DNA from: Flavobacteriales bacterium
GTDB lineage: Bacteria; Bacteroidota; Bacteroidia; Flavobacteriales_F; PHOS-HE28
Assembly: GCA_016702645.1 (NCBI GenBank)
Contig: JADJDP010000031.1
Location: 1-61,235, forward strand
DNA length: 61,235 nt
Direction of reading: 5' to 3'
The translations under genes were made by a program, and so were the position numbers. The notes below the pieces were generated by a model. That model was not told where the DNA came from. It did no database searches and saw nothing but the letters and a program-made list of their open reading frames with translations. This document shows positions 48,001-57,452 of the stretch, piece after piece. How positions within the stretch are numbered: the stretch's first letter is position 1; every line of letters starts with the position of its first letter.

Positions 48001-51000
48001 GCGTTGTGACCGGAGTTGGAGCAGGTACCACGAACATCACCTACACGGTGACGGGCACTGGTGGTTGCGCGAACGCAACGGCCACCCGCTCGGTGACGGT
48101 GACGGCACCTCCGACGGCGGGCACGATCGCTGGCACGCCACAAAGCATCTGTATTGGTGGCACGACCACTTACACGATCAGCGGAAACAGCGCCACGGGC
48201 ACTTGGGGCACACAGAACGCATCAGTTGCCACGGTAGTTGGCGGCGTTGTGACCGGAGTTGGAGCAGGTACCACGAACATCACCTACACGGTGACGGGCA
48301 CTGGTGGTTGTGCGAATGCAACGGCCACCCGCTCGGTGACGGTGACGGCACCTCCAACGGCAGGTACGATCGCTGGTGTTCCACAAGGCATCTGTATTGG
48401 TGGCACGACCACCTACACGATCAGCGGAAACAGCGCCACGGGCACTTGGGGCACACAGAACGCATCAGTTGCCACGGTAGTTGGCGGCGTTGTGACCGGA
48501 GTTGGAGCAGGTACCACGAACATCACCTACACGGTGACGGGCACTGGCGGCTGCAACCCAGCAATTGCTACACGTTCGATAACGGTCAGCGCAAACCCTG
48601 CCACGCCGACCCCGGGCAGTTATGGTCCGTTGTGCAGCACTGCTTCTCCGGTCACGTTGGGCGGAACTCCAGCGGGAGGAGTGTGGACCGGAGTCGGAGT
48701 GAATGGCACGGGACCATATACGTTCGACCCAAGCGCCGGAACTCAACTACTTACCTACACAGTGAGCAGCGGTGTATGCGCCAGCAGCGCCCAAACTACG
48801 GTAGTGGTTGGCGTATGTGATTGCGAAGGAGTAGTGGGCGGTACCGCTTTGCCAGGCACTGCTTGCGATGACGAGAACCCGAACACTAGTGGTGACACTT
48901 GGTCTGCGAACTGTGTATGTGCTGGCGTTCTGCCGAACGATTGCGAAGGCACGCCAGGTGGACCAGCTCAGCCTGGTACTCCTTGCGATGATGAGCTTGC
49001 CACCACCGGCAACGATACATGGTCCGCGAACTGCACCTGCGTTGGTCAGTTGATCGACTGCGAGGGTGTAGCAGGCGGTACCGATCTGCCAGGCACGCCT
49101 TGCGATGACGGTCTTGCCACCACGGGCAACGATACGTGGTCTGCGAACTGCACCTGCGTTGGTCAGTTGATCGACTGCGAGGGAGTAGCGGGCGGTACCG
49201 ATCTGCCAGGCACGCCTTGCGATGACGGGCTTGCCACTACGGGCAACGATACGTGGTCTGCGAACTGCACCTGCGTTGGTCAGTTGATCGATTGCGAAGG
49301 TGTCGCAGGTGGTACCGATCTGCCAGGCACACCATGCGATGACGGCCTTGCCACCACGGTGACACTTGGTCCGCGAATTGCTGGTGCATTGTTGGCGAAC
49401 GATTGCGAAGGTGTCGCAGGTGGCTCGCCTGGCAGCCTTGCGATGACGGTCTTGCCACCACGGGCAATGACACATGGTCCGCGAACTGCACGTGCGTTGG
49501 TCAGGTGATCGACTGCGAGGGTATTGCGGGCGGTACCGATCTTCCGGGCACACCATGCGATGACGGGCTTGCCACTACGGGCAACGATACGTGGTCTGCG
49601 AACTGCACCTGCGTTGGTCAGTTGATCGACTGCGAGGGAGTTGCTGGTGGTACCGATCTGCCAGGCACGCCTTGCGATGACGAGAACCCGAACACCAGTG
49701 GTGACACTTGGTCTGCGAATTGCGTATGTGCTGGCGTTCTACCGAACGATTGCGAAGGCACGCCAGGCGGACCAGCTCAACCGGGTACTCCTTGCGATGA
49801 TGAGCTTGCTACAACGGGCAACGACACATGGAGCGCGAACTGCGAGTGCATTGGTCAGTTGATCGATTGCGAGGGAGTTGCTGGTGGTACCGATCTGCCA
49901 GGCACACCATGCGATGACGGGCTTGCCACCACGGGCAATGACACATGGTCCGCGAACTGCACATGCGTTGGTCAGTTGATCGACTGCGAAGGTGTCGCAG
50001 GCGGTACCGATCTGCCGGGCACTCCCTGCGACGACGGTCTTGCCACCACGGGCAACGACACATGGTCTGCGAACTGCACCTGCGGTGGTCAATTGATCGA
50101 TTGCGAAGGTTGCTGGTGGTACCGATATGCCAGGCACGCCCTGCGATGACGGGAACCCGAACACCAGTGGTGACACTTGGTCTGCGAACTGTATCTGTGC
50201 TGGCGTTCTGCCGAACGATTGCGAAGGCACGCCAGGTGGACCAGCTCAACCGGGTACTCCTTGCGATGATGAGCTTGCTACAACGGGCAACGACACATGG
50301 AGCGCGAACTGCAAGTGCGTTGGTCAGCGGTGATCGATTGCGAGGGAGTTGCTGGTGGTACCGATCTGCCAGGCACACCATGCGATGACGGGCTTGCCAC
50401 CACGGGCAATGACACATGGTCCGCGAACTGCACATGCGTTGGTCAGTTGATCGATTGCGAAGGAGTCGCTGGTGGTACCGATCTGCCAGGCACACCATGC
50501 GATGACGGACTTGCCACTACGGGCAACGACACCTGGTCCGCGAACTGCACCTGCGTCGGTCAGGTGATCGATTGCGAGGGAGTTGCTGGTGGTACCGATC
50601 TGCCAGGCACGCCTTGCGATGACGAGAACCCGAACACCAGTGGTGACACTTGGTCTGCGAACTGCGCATGCATCGGCACTCCGATCGGCGGCTGCGATCA
50701 TGAGGTGAACCTGGACATTTGGACCGATGACAACGGAGATGAAACCACCTGGGAGATCATCCCACAAGGCGGTGGTTCGCCAACTTGCTCCGGTGGGCCT
50801 TATGTTGGGTTGGACAACGACCTGGTGAATGCGAGTTGCTGCCTTTCCACAGGATGCTATGTTCTACGTGTGCTCGATAGTGCCGGGGATGGCATCAGCA
50901 CAGGTGGCTACGTGCTCACTACCTCTTCCGGTGCCCGTATCATCGATAACCGGTATGATGGGTCCGGATTCACGGATGTCAGCCAGATCGCGAACGGCGG

Positions 51001-52031
51001 AGGCTTCTGTGTTCCGATCGGAACGGACCGTCTCATCTCCACCTCTTGCGACAAGATCTTCTGGACCGTGGGTGAGTACATCGTTGCCAATGACAACGCT
51101 GCCGTTGCTCTGCAATGGCAGCAGGGTATCCAAACGGACGACGGATACGAGATGTGGTTCTTCAACCCGAACGGCGGGTACAGCTTCCGCAGGTTCCACA
51201 GCCATGCAGTGAGCGACGGTTTCGGTCCGGCAAGGCGCCTCACGCGCCTGCCATATCAAGATCAACAACTGGGCAGTTGCTAACCACATCCCAGGTGGGT
51301 GACCCATTGAACGTACGTGTACGTGGGCGGGTGAACGGTGCGAACTTCGAGTGGGGTCCAGCGTGCAGGTTCAAGTTGGATCCTGTGCTGGCATTGTGCC
51401 CACCGACCATGTTGGTCAATGGCAGCACAGCACCCAGTTCTCCTGCGGTGTTACCCGCCAATTCCCATCCACCCAACGTTTGTATGCTTGGGGACGACCT
51501 GGTGCCAATCGCTACCAGTTCGAGTTCACGTTGCCAGCGGAGAATTATACCAAGAACGTGATCTCCACTGGGCCCAGCGTTCAATTGAACTGGACGTCGA
51601 ACCCGCTGCTCGATGGACGTACCTATAATGTGCGTGTGCGGATCAGCAAGAACGCTGGCGTATCATGGTGCGCTTGGGGCGAAACCTGCCTGGTCACGAT
51701 CGATAATGGTGGCGGTTCCGGGATCGTGGAGTGATGGTGGCCAGCGGTACTGCTGAATGTGGACGAGCCGACGATGAACCTGTATCCCAATCCGAACCGG
51801 GGCGAGCAAGTGTTCCTGAACCTGAACGGACTTGGGGATGGCGCTGGCAGTATCTCAGTGGACGTCTACGATATGTTCGGCAACCAGGTCATGGCCCGTA
51901 CATTGATCGCTCAAGACGGCCAGGTGAACACGATGCTTGAACTGCCGGGAACGCTTGCCTCGGGTATGTACGTGGTGAACGTCTCTTCGGATGGACGCAC
52001 TTGGACAGAGCGTCTGGTGGTGCAGCGTTGA
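45071..52031 (+). CDS. Giant secreted repeat protein: Ig/BIG2-like and Cys-rich repeats with T9SS sorting domain (many frameshifts)
   Basis: One gene of about 2,310 residues, read across several frames. Signal peptide (AAALSLLFVGTASAQ); N-terminal domain shared with the 40266 gene; PKD/Ig-like modules (PLCQGATLNLSATAANGG, GCQNFSRNVTVTV). Then nine 81-residue repeats (GTIAG-PQGICIGGTTTYTISG ... VATVVGGVVTGVGAGTTNITYTV), a bridging Ig-like module, and sixteen 39/40-residue Cys repeats (DCEGVAGGTDLPGTPCDD ... DTWSANCTCVGQLI). A ~350-residue beta-rich domain (VNLDIWTDDNGDETTWEI, CYVLRVLDSAGDGISTGGYVL) follows, then the sorting domain (NLYPNPNRGEQVFLNLNG, MYVVNVSSDG) ending at 52031. Breaks near 46265, 46400, 46630, 47495, 49370, 49430, 50110, 50330, 51230, 51420 and 51730. 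Probably a surface adhesin. Confidence 0.8.
46418..48605 (+). repeat. Nine tandem 243-bp coding repeats
   Basis: Units start at 46418, 46660, 46903, 47146, 47389, 47634, 47877, 48120 and 48363. The period is 243 except for a one-base loss in unit 1 and a two-base gain in unit 5, both of which break the frame. Units are nearly identical in DNA, differing mainly at a few alternating positions (for example ACG/GTT-CCACAAGG, GCATCA/GCTGCG). Confidence 0.9.
48819..50689 (+). repeat. Sixteen tandem 117/120-bp Cys-rich coding repeats with a 471-bp higher-order period
   Basis: Units start at 48819, 48939, 49056, 49173, 49290, 49401, 49511, 49628, 49748, 49865, 49982, 50099, 50217, 50336, 50453 and 50570. 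Three unit types occur: A (ENPNTSG...AGVLPN, 120 bp), B (TPGGPAQPG...) and C (VAGGTDLPG...). The order is A B C C C C C, A B C C, A B C C, then a final A-like unit. Units starting at 49628-49982 and 50099-50453 form two successive 471-bp blocks. Confidence 0.85.
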
Positions 52032-52051
52032 TCTTGAGCAATACGAAAGTG

Positions 52052-52077
52052 AAGGCCGCTCCCTCGGGAGCGGCCTT
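52052..52077 (+). terminator. Intrinsic terminator after the giant repeat gene
   Basis: Stem AAGGCCGCTCC / GGAGCGGCCTT (11 bp, perfect) with loop CTCG, followed by CTTGCTTCT, 20 bases after the stop at 52031. Confidence 0.85.
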
Positions 52078-52085
52078 CTTGCTTC

Positions 52086-52165
52086 TACCTGTTTTCCGGT
52101 AGTGAAGGGGTTCAATGTGGGGTATGGGGCCACATTAAGCCCCTTTGAGTACCTGTTTTCAGGTA
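52086..52165 (+). repeat. 80-base structured element: two direct hairpins flanking an inverted repeat
   Basis: TACCTGTTTTCCGGTA (52086-52101) and TACCTGTTTTCAGGTA (52150-52165) are 15/16 identical direct repeats, each able to form a 6-bp hairpin with a TTTT loop. Between them AAGGGGTTCAATGTGG (52105-52120) pairs with CCACATTAAGCCCCTT (52130-52145), 14 of 16 positions. It is non-coding as far as can be seen and lies between a terminator and a small ORF. Function unknown. Confidence 0.5.
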
Positions 52166-52200
52166 TTGTGGAGGGCTGTTGGGCACCCGTCCTTGCTTCC

Positions 52201-52335
52201 ATGAAAATGTTGATCAGCGCCCTCAAATTCGAGCTCCGTCCTACTCCGACAACAGAACGCATCACGCGCATCTGCTTCGTTACGACGCTGCTGTGCTTCA
52301 CCGCGCTCATGGTGATCGCATTCACGGCACCCTGA
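52201..52335 (+). CDS. Possible 44-residue single-span membrane protein
   Basis: ATG 52201 opens a small frame: a polar N-terminus (KMLISALKFELRPTPTTERI) followed by one strongly hydrophobic segment (CFVTTLLCFTALMVIAF) and a stop at 52333-52335. It lies alone in the 463-base gap between the giant repeat gene and gap, after the structured element at 52086-52165 and before a hairpin at 52394. No homologue is recognised. Composition fits a small membrane protein, but so short a frame could be chance. Confidence 0.35.
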   Translation: MKMLISALKFELRPTPTTERITRICFVTTLLCFTALMVIAFTAP

Positions 52336-52393
52336 TCGTATCCGCCGGTAGGTGTTCGCGCTTGGTGCGAATGGAGCACATCTACCGCATCCG

Positions 52394-52417
52394 AAGCCCT
52401 GGCATCCGCCAGGGCTT
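52394..52417 (+). terminator. Hairpin downstream of the small ORF
   Basis: Perfect 10-bp stem AAGCCCTGGC / GCCAGGGCTT with loop ATCC, followed by TCGGCTTCG. Probable terminator for rightward transcription from 52.2 kb. Confidence 0.6.
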
Positions 52418-52448
52418 TCGGCTTCGTGGCGGGAAGTTCTCCAAAACG

Positions 52449-52475
52449 GAAAGCCCCGGACGAACCGGGGCTTTC
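52449..52475 (-). terminator. Intrinsic terminator of gap
   Basis: Perfect 11-bp stem GAAAGCCCCGG / CCGGGGCTTTC with a 5-base loop, 19 bases beyond the gap stop on the minus strand and followed there by CGTTTTGG. Confidence 0.75.
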
Positions 52476-52493
52476 AACGAAGGAAGGGTTGGT

Positions 52494-53952
52494 TCAATAA
52501 TAAACCAGCCTGCGCACCTTGGTCACGTGCTTGGCCAGCCGTATCACTTGTTTGGTGTAGCCGAATTCATTGTCGTACCAAGCGTAGAGGACCACGCTCT
52601 TGCCATCCGGCGCAACAATGGTCGCGTTGCTGTCGAACACACTACAACAGGTATCCCCGATGATATCGCTGCTCACCAGTTCCGGGTCCATCTGGTAGTG
52701 GATCTGGTTCACCAGATCACCGACCAGTGCCGCATTGCGGATCAGGTCGTTCATGGCGGCCAGGTCAGCGATGGGTTTCGTGAGCGTGAGGTTCATGATG
52801 GCCAGTGACCCGTTCGGCGTGGGCACGCGCACCGCGTTGGCGGTGAGTTTGCCTTTCAGGCTCGGTATGGCTTTGGCCACCGCAGTACCAGCACCCGTGC
52901 TGGTGATGACCATGTTGATGGCCGCACTACGACCCCGACGTGGACCCTTGTGGTAGTTATCGAGCAGGTTCTGGTCGTTCGTGTAGGCATGCACCGTCTC
53001 GATATGGCCCTTTTCGATCCCCAAGTGGTCCTCCACCACTTTGAGGATGGGGCAAATGGCGTTGGTGGTGCAGCTCGCAGCGCTGAACACCTTCTCGTTG
53101 TCGATGTCCTGCTCCTTGTGGTTGATGCCGTACACGATGTTCGGCACCTCCTTGCCGGGGGCGGTGAGCAGCACCTTGGAAACACCCTTCGACTTGAGGT
53201 GGCGTTCCAGATCGGCGCGCTTGGTGAAGGCGCCCGTGTTATCGATCACCAAGGCGTCGTGGATGCCGAACTGGGTATAGTCGATGTCCTCTGGATTGGA
53301 GGCCGCGATAAGCTGGACCAACTGTCCATTGATCCAGATGGCCTTCTTGGGCACGTCCTCTATCACGGTGCCTTTGAAGGAGCCATGGACACTGTCGTTG
53401 CGCAATAGTGCAGCACGCTTCACGATCTCGGCATCCGTGAGGGTGCGGGTGACGATCGCGCGTAGGCGAAAGCTGCTGACCCTTGCCAGCCTGCTTGACC
53501 AACTCGCGGGCTGCGATGCGGCCGATACGGCCGAAGCCATAGAGTATGACATCCTGTGGCTGGAACGTGTGTTTGTCCTGGCCGATGAAGCCCTTCAGGT
53601 GTTCCTTCAGGAAGTCCCTCACGGGTGGCTTACCCGCAATGGTGTACTCGTGCGCAAGGCGACCAATGTCGATCTTGCTGGGTGCAAGGTCCAACTCAAG
53701 AAGACCACGAGCCACATCGGCGGTGGTGAACACATCGATCGGCTTCTTCACCACCTGCTCGGCGTAGTTGAAGAGCTTCACCACTTCGGAAATGCTGATG
53801 TCCAGCAAATGGTTACGGAAGAACACCAGTTCGACACCCTTGCCGTACATGAGTTGACCAACTGAGTTGATCAAGTCCACGGCAGCGCGTTCGCGGTCGA
53901 CATACTCTTTCAGGCCGGCTTCATACCCGGCTTTGGCAGCTACGGTCTCCAT
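52494..53952 (-). CDS. gap: Glyceraldehyde-3-phosphate dehydrogenase, long form (one frameshift)
   Basis: About 485 residues. The first ~130 residues are an N-terminal extension (YEAGLKEYVDRERAAVDLINSVGQLMYGKGVELVFFRN) found in long GAPDHs of Bacteroidota. The NAD domain starts VILYGFGRIGRIAARELV, and a one-base shift near 53480 follows. Then come VHGSFKGTVIEDVPKK, VIDNTGAFTKRADLERHLKS, VLLTAPGKEVPNIVYGINHKE, the catalytic FSAASCTTNAICPILKVV, the His-containing ETVHAYTNDQNLLDNYH, and the sugar-binding AVRVPTPNGSLAIMNLTL. C-terminus WYDNEFGYTKQVIRLAKHV. Glycolytic or gluconeogenic conversion of glyceraldehyde 3-phosphate and 1,3-bisphosphoglycerate. Own terminators on both sides suggest it is transcribed alone. 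Confidence 0.93.
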
Positions 53953-53992
53953 TGGCGGTTTTTAATGAGGAATAAGGACGTCATAAGAAAGC

Positions 53993-54017
53993 AAAAGGGG
54001 GCCAGCAGCCCCCTTTT
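53993..54017 (-). terminator. Intrinsic terminator of rpoD
   Basis: Perfect 10-bp stem GCCCCCTTTT with AAAAGGGGGC around loop CAGCA, including the T-run on both strands, three bases beyond the sigma-factor stop and about 40 bases before the gap start (both minus strand). Confidence 0.85.
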
Positions 54018-54020
54018 CGA

Positions 54021-54885
54021 TCAACCCAGGTAAGCCTTCAGCAATTTGCTTCGGCTCGTGTGTCGTAGGCGTCGGATGGCCTTCTCCTTGATCTGGCGCA
54101 CCCGTTCCCGGGTCAGATCGAACTTGGCACCGATCTCCTCCAGCGTGAGGCCGTGGTTGATGCCGATCCCGAAGAACAGCTTCACCACATCGCGCTCACG
54201 CTCGGTGAGGGTGCTCAGGGCGCGTTCGATCTCCTTGGCGAGCGACTCGTTCAGCAGCAGGCGGTCGGCAGGGGCGCTATCGTTGTTCGGTAGCACATCC
54301 AGCAGGCTGTTGCTCTCACCTTCCACGAAGGGGGCGTCCATGCTGATGTGGCGACCGCTCACCTTCATGGTGTCAGCCACCTTTTCAGGCGGCAGGTCCA
54401 GACTGATCGCGAGTTCCTCCGCACTGGGCGGACGTTCGAACTCTTGCTCCAACTTGGCGAAAGCCTTGTTGATCTTGTTCAGACTACCGACCTGGTTCAG
54501 GGGTAGACGCACGATGCGGCTCTGCTCGGCCAAAGCCTGCAGGATGCTCTGGCGGATCCACCACACCGCGTAGCTGATGAACTTGAAGCCACGGGTCTCA
54601 TCGAAGCGCTGGGCCGCCTTGATCAAACCGAGGTTGCCCTCATTGATCAAGTCCGGCAGGCTCAGGCCCTGGTTCTGGTATTGCTTGGCAACAGAGACCA
54701 CGAAGCGGAGGTTGGCCTTCACCAGCTTTTCCAGCGCCCGGCCGTCACCCTCCTTGATGCGTCCGGGCCAATTCCACCTCCATGTCGGCGGTGATGAATC
54801 CTTCCTTGCCGATCTCCTGCAGGTACTTGTCCAGCGACTGGCTTTCCCGGTTGGTGATCGACTTGGTGATCTTGAGTTGACGCAT
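54021..54885 (-). CDS. rpoD: Primary RNA polymerase sigma factor (RpoD/SigA), one frameshift
   Basis: About 287 residues, the short Bacteroidota form without region 1.1. Starts MRQLKITKSITNRESQSLDKYLQEIGKEGFIT (region 1.2). An extra base near 54762 breaks VELARRIKEGDGRALEKLVKANLRFVVSVAKQY (region 2.1). Then LIKAAQRFDETRGFKFISYAVWWIRQSILQALAEQ (2.2-2.4), LPLNQVGSLNKINKAF (3.0), SMDAPFVEGE (3.2) and LTEREDVVKLFFGI-type and LTLEEIGAKFDLTRERVRQIKEKAIRRLRH (4.2, -35-type recognition helix). It directs transcription of housekeeping genes, recognising TTTG/TAnnTTTG promoters in this phylum. Followed by a strong terminator. Confidence 0.95.
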
Positions 54886-55049
54886 CCTTGATGCCACGGT
54901 CTTCTGCTTTAGGTGATTGGTCCGGAGTAGCTACCTGATGGCACGAACACGTCGTGTCCAAGCCTCAGGCTGCGAAAGTACGGCCCACTGCACCTTCGGG
55001 ACAACCCTCACAGCCGCTTCTTCCGGAAATCCTTTTCCAGCGCGGGTTC

Positions 55050-56502
55050 TCAAAGCCCAAGGCCGTAATAAGCCCTCATTCCATTGGGGTAAGAGCCTTC
55101 CACGAGCACCCCGCCGCGCTTGGCAGCTAGAATACGCTCAACGTCCTCGGGGGATGAAACGGGTTCCTCGTCGATGCGTGTGATGATGAAGCCCTCGCGG
55201 ATACCGCTCGAACGGAACTTGCCACCGTGGATACCGGTCACCTTCACACCTTGCTTCAACCGAAGGGCCTTCAATTCCTCAACGCTTGCGGCGCGCAGTT
55301 CAGCTCCCAAGCTCTCCAGCCGTTCGCTGCGCTCCTTCGCGGTGGCCACCGTGCTGCCCTCTTTTCCGCGCAGGGTCAGTTCCAACACGCTCTCCCGGTC
55401 TCCGTGCAGCACCGTAACAGGCACACGGTCACCGGGCTTGAACTTGCCTACTTGCTCTTGTAGTTGGGTCACATTGTTCACCGGGATGCTTCCCACCTTG
55501 AGGATCACGTCCCCCGCCTCCAAACCGGCGTTCTTCGCCGCTCCACCCTCCGTGATCCCGTTCACATACACCCCACGCGGGCGGTCCATGTCCAGTTCAT
55601 CCGCCAGTTTTTGGTCAAGATCGCGGATGCTCACACCCAAATAGGGCGCGCTGCACGCTGCCGAACTCGACGAGGTCGTTGGTCACCTTCTTCACGATGT
55701 TCACCGGGATGGCGAAGGAGTAACCACTGTACGAACCCGTGGTGCTCGCGATAGCGCTGTTGATCCCGATGAGTTCACCGCTCGCGTTCACAAGGGCCCC
55801 TCCGCTATTACCAGGATTCACGGCTGCGTCGGTCTGAATGAAGGACTCCAGTGGGAAGATGTCCCGGCTTGGGTCGTACTGCAGCAGGTTGATATTGCGA
55901 GCCTTCGCGCTCACGATGCCTGCTGTGACCGTACTGGTCAGGTTCATTGGATTACCAACGGCGAGCACCCACTCGCCCACACGCACATCATCCGAATTGC
56001 CGTAGCTGAGTGTGGTCAAGTCGTCCGCATCGATCTTCAATACGGCGATATCGGTACTGGGGTCCCGGCCTACAACGCGAGCCTCGAAATTGCGGCGGTC
56101 GTTCATATGCACCGCGATCCGGTCGGCACCCTCGATGACGTGATTGTTGGTGACGATGTAGCCATCGGGGCTGATGATCACGCCGGATCCAGCTCCTTGG
56201 CGTTGCTGCTGTTGGGTAGGTGCGCGGTATCCCCAGAAGAAATCCGCGAACGGGTCGCGCAGGTTCACCGTTGTTTCAGTGGTCACATGGACCACGGCGT
56301 TCACGCTGTGCTCAGCGGCTCCGGTGAAATCCACGGCGACCGCCCCATCACCTCCGGGCAGGCTCACATAGCGAACCGGGAGTGGGGAGTTGGTCTCGGA
56401 GGATGGAACGTTGACGCTTGTCCGCAAGAAGCGGTCGTGCGCGACCAAAGCGATGAGGGCGCCTGCAACGCCCATGGCGAAGTATCCGAGAGCACGTTTC
56501 AT
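55050..56502 (-). CDS. Periplasmic serine protease, HtrA/DegP family with two PDZ domains (one frameshift)
   Basis: About 484 residues. Start ATG 56500-56502, membrane anchor/signal ALGYFAMGVAGALIALVA. The protease domain has GAGSGVIISPDGYIVTNNHVIEGADRI (His), DPSTDIAVLKIDA (Asp), GEWVLAVGNPMNLTSTVTAGIVSAKAR and QTDAAVNPGNSGGALVNASGELIGINSA (Ser in GNSGG). A shift at about 55635 joins VQRAYLGVSIRDLDQKLADELDM, the first PDZ (GAAKNAGLEAGDVILKVGSIPV), and a second PDZ-like domain (IREGFIITRIDEEPVSSPEDVERIL). Degrades or refolds misfolded envelope proteins, with the PPIases nearby serving the same compartment. The 164 bases before rpoD (54886-55049) and the 164 before dapF hold nothing recognisable. 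Confidence 0.92.
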
Positions 56503-56666
56503 GGTTGCTACGTTTTGTCGGGCGGCACGGGTCAAAGGCTGTGCCTGCTCCAGCGAAACAACGCTTTGACAGGGCGGAAGTGACGGCTTGTCGCGTTAAG
56601 AAGTGTTGATCGGGTCACGAGCCGCATGCCCCCCACGAAGCGCGATATTTGGACCGGGCGCCCAGC

Positions 56667-57449
56667 ATGGAACTCAGCTTCTCCAAATGGCACGGTACGG
56701 GCAACGACTTCATCCTCGTTGATGATCGCTCTGGGCTGTTCCCGGTGGACGACTTGGCACTGGTGCGGCGCATGTGCGACCGCCACTTGGGCATTGGTAG
56801 CGATGGCTTGGTCTTGATCCAGGCCACCCGATCGCCCGACATTGACTTCCACATGGAATTCTTCAACCCGGATTCCAGCCAGAGCTTCTGCGGCAATGGA
56901 AGTCGCTGTGCATTTGCGTACTGGCGGACGTTGGTCGGTGACCGGGATCATGCGCGCTTCTCGGCCATCGATGGGTTGCATGAAGCTGCACTTGACCCTG
57001 CCGGTGTTCGGGTTTCCTTGACGGGGCCGAAGTCCGTTGAGCACGTCAACGATGACATCGACCTCATACACACTGGCTCACCACACTTGTTGGTATGGGT
57101 GGGTGATCCCGATGCCATCGACATCGTTCCTGCGGCACATCGTTACCGGTACAACGAACGTTTCGCCAAGGAAGGGGTGAACGTGAACTTCTTGCGTTGG
57201 AACAACGGCCGCTTGGAGATGCGCACGTACGAGCGTGGTGTGGAGGCCGAGACATTGAGCTGCGGAACCGGAGTAACGGCTGCGGCCATCGACGCGCTCC
57301 ATCGCGGACATGCCAGCGGCCCTTCCGTTCCGGTGAGCACGCGTGGAGGCGATCTTCGCGTAGACGTGGAAATGGAAAACGGCAGCGTGAGCAAGGTCGA
57401 ACTGATCGGACCTGCACAGTTCGTGTTCAGGGGTACCTTTTCCATCTGA
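56667..57449 (+). CDS. dapF: Diaminopimelate epimerase
   Basis: Intact, 260 residues from ATG 56667. Interconverts LL- and meso-diaminopimelate for peptidoglycan and lysine. FSKWHGTGNDFILVDDR is the family N-terminus; the two catalytic cysteines are Cys75 in SFCGNGSRC and Cys199 in TLSCGTGVTAAA. HTGSPHLLVWV and GVNVNFLRW are further substrate-site segments. An in-frame ATG six codons earlier (56649) is possible but adds no conserved residues. mltG follows after three bases, an arrangement common in Bacteroidota. Confidence 0.96.
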   Translation: MELSFSKWHGTGNDFILVDDRSGLFPVDDLALVRRMCDRHLGIGSDGLVLIQATRSPDIDFHMEFFNPDSSQSFCGNGSRCAFAYWRTLVGDRDHARFSAIDGLHEAALDPAGVRVSLTGPKSVEHVNDDIDLIHTGSPHLLVWVGDPDAIDIVPAAHRYRYNERFAKEGVNVNFLRWNNGRLEMRTYERGVEAETLSCGTGVTAAAIDALHRGHASGPSVPVSTRGGDLRVDVEMENGSVSKVELIGPAQFVFRGTFSI

Positions 57450-57452
57450 GCG

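Noticed and set aside
46418..50689. Regularly spaced repeats that might suggest a CRISPR array
   Set aside because: Units of 243 and 117 bases are coding throughout, have no unique spacers and no cas genes nearby.
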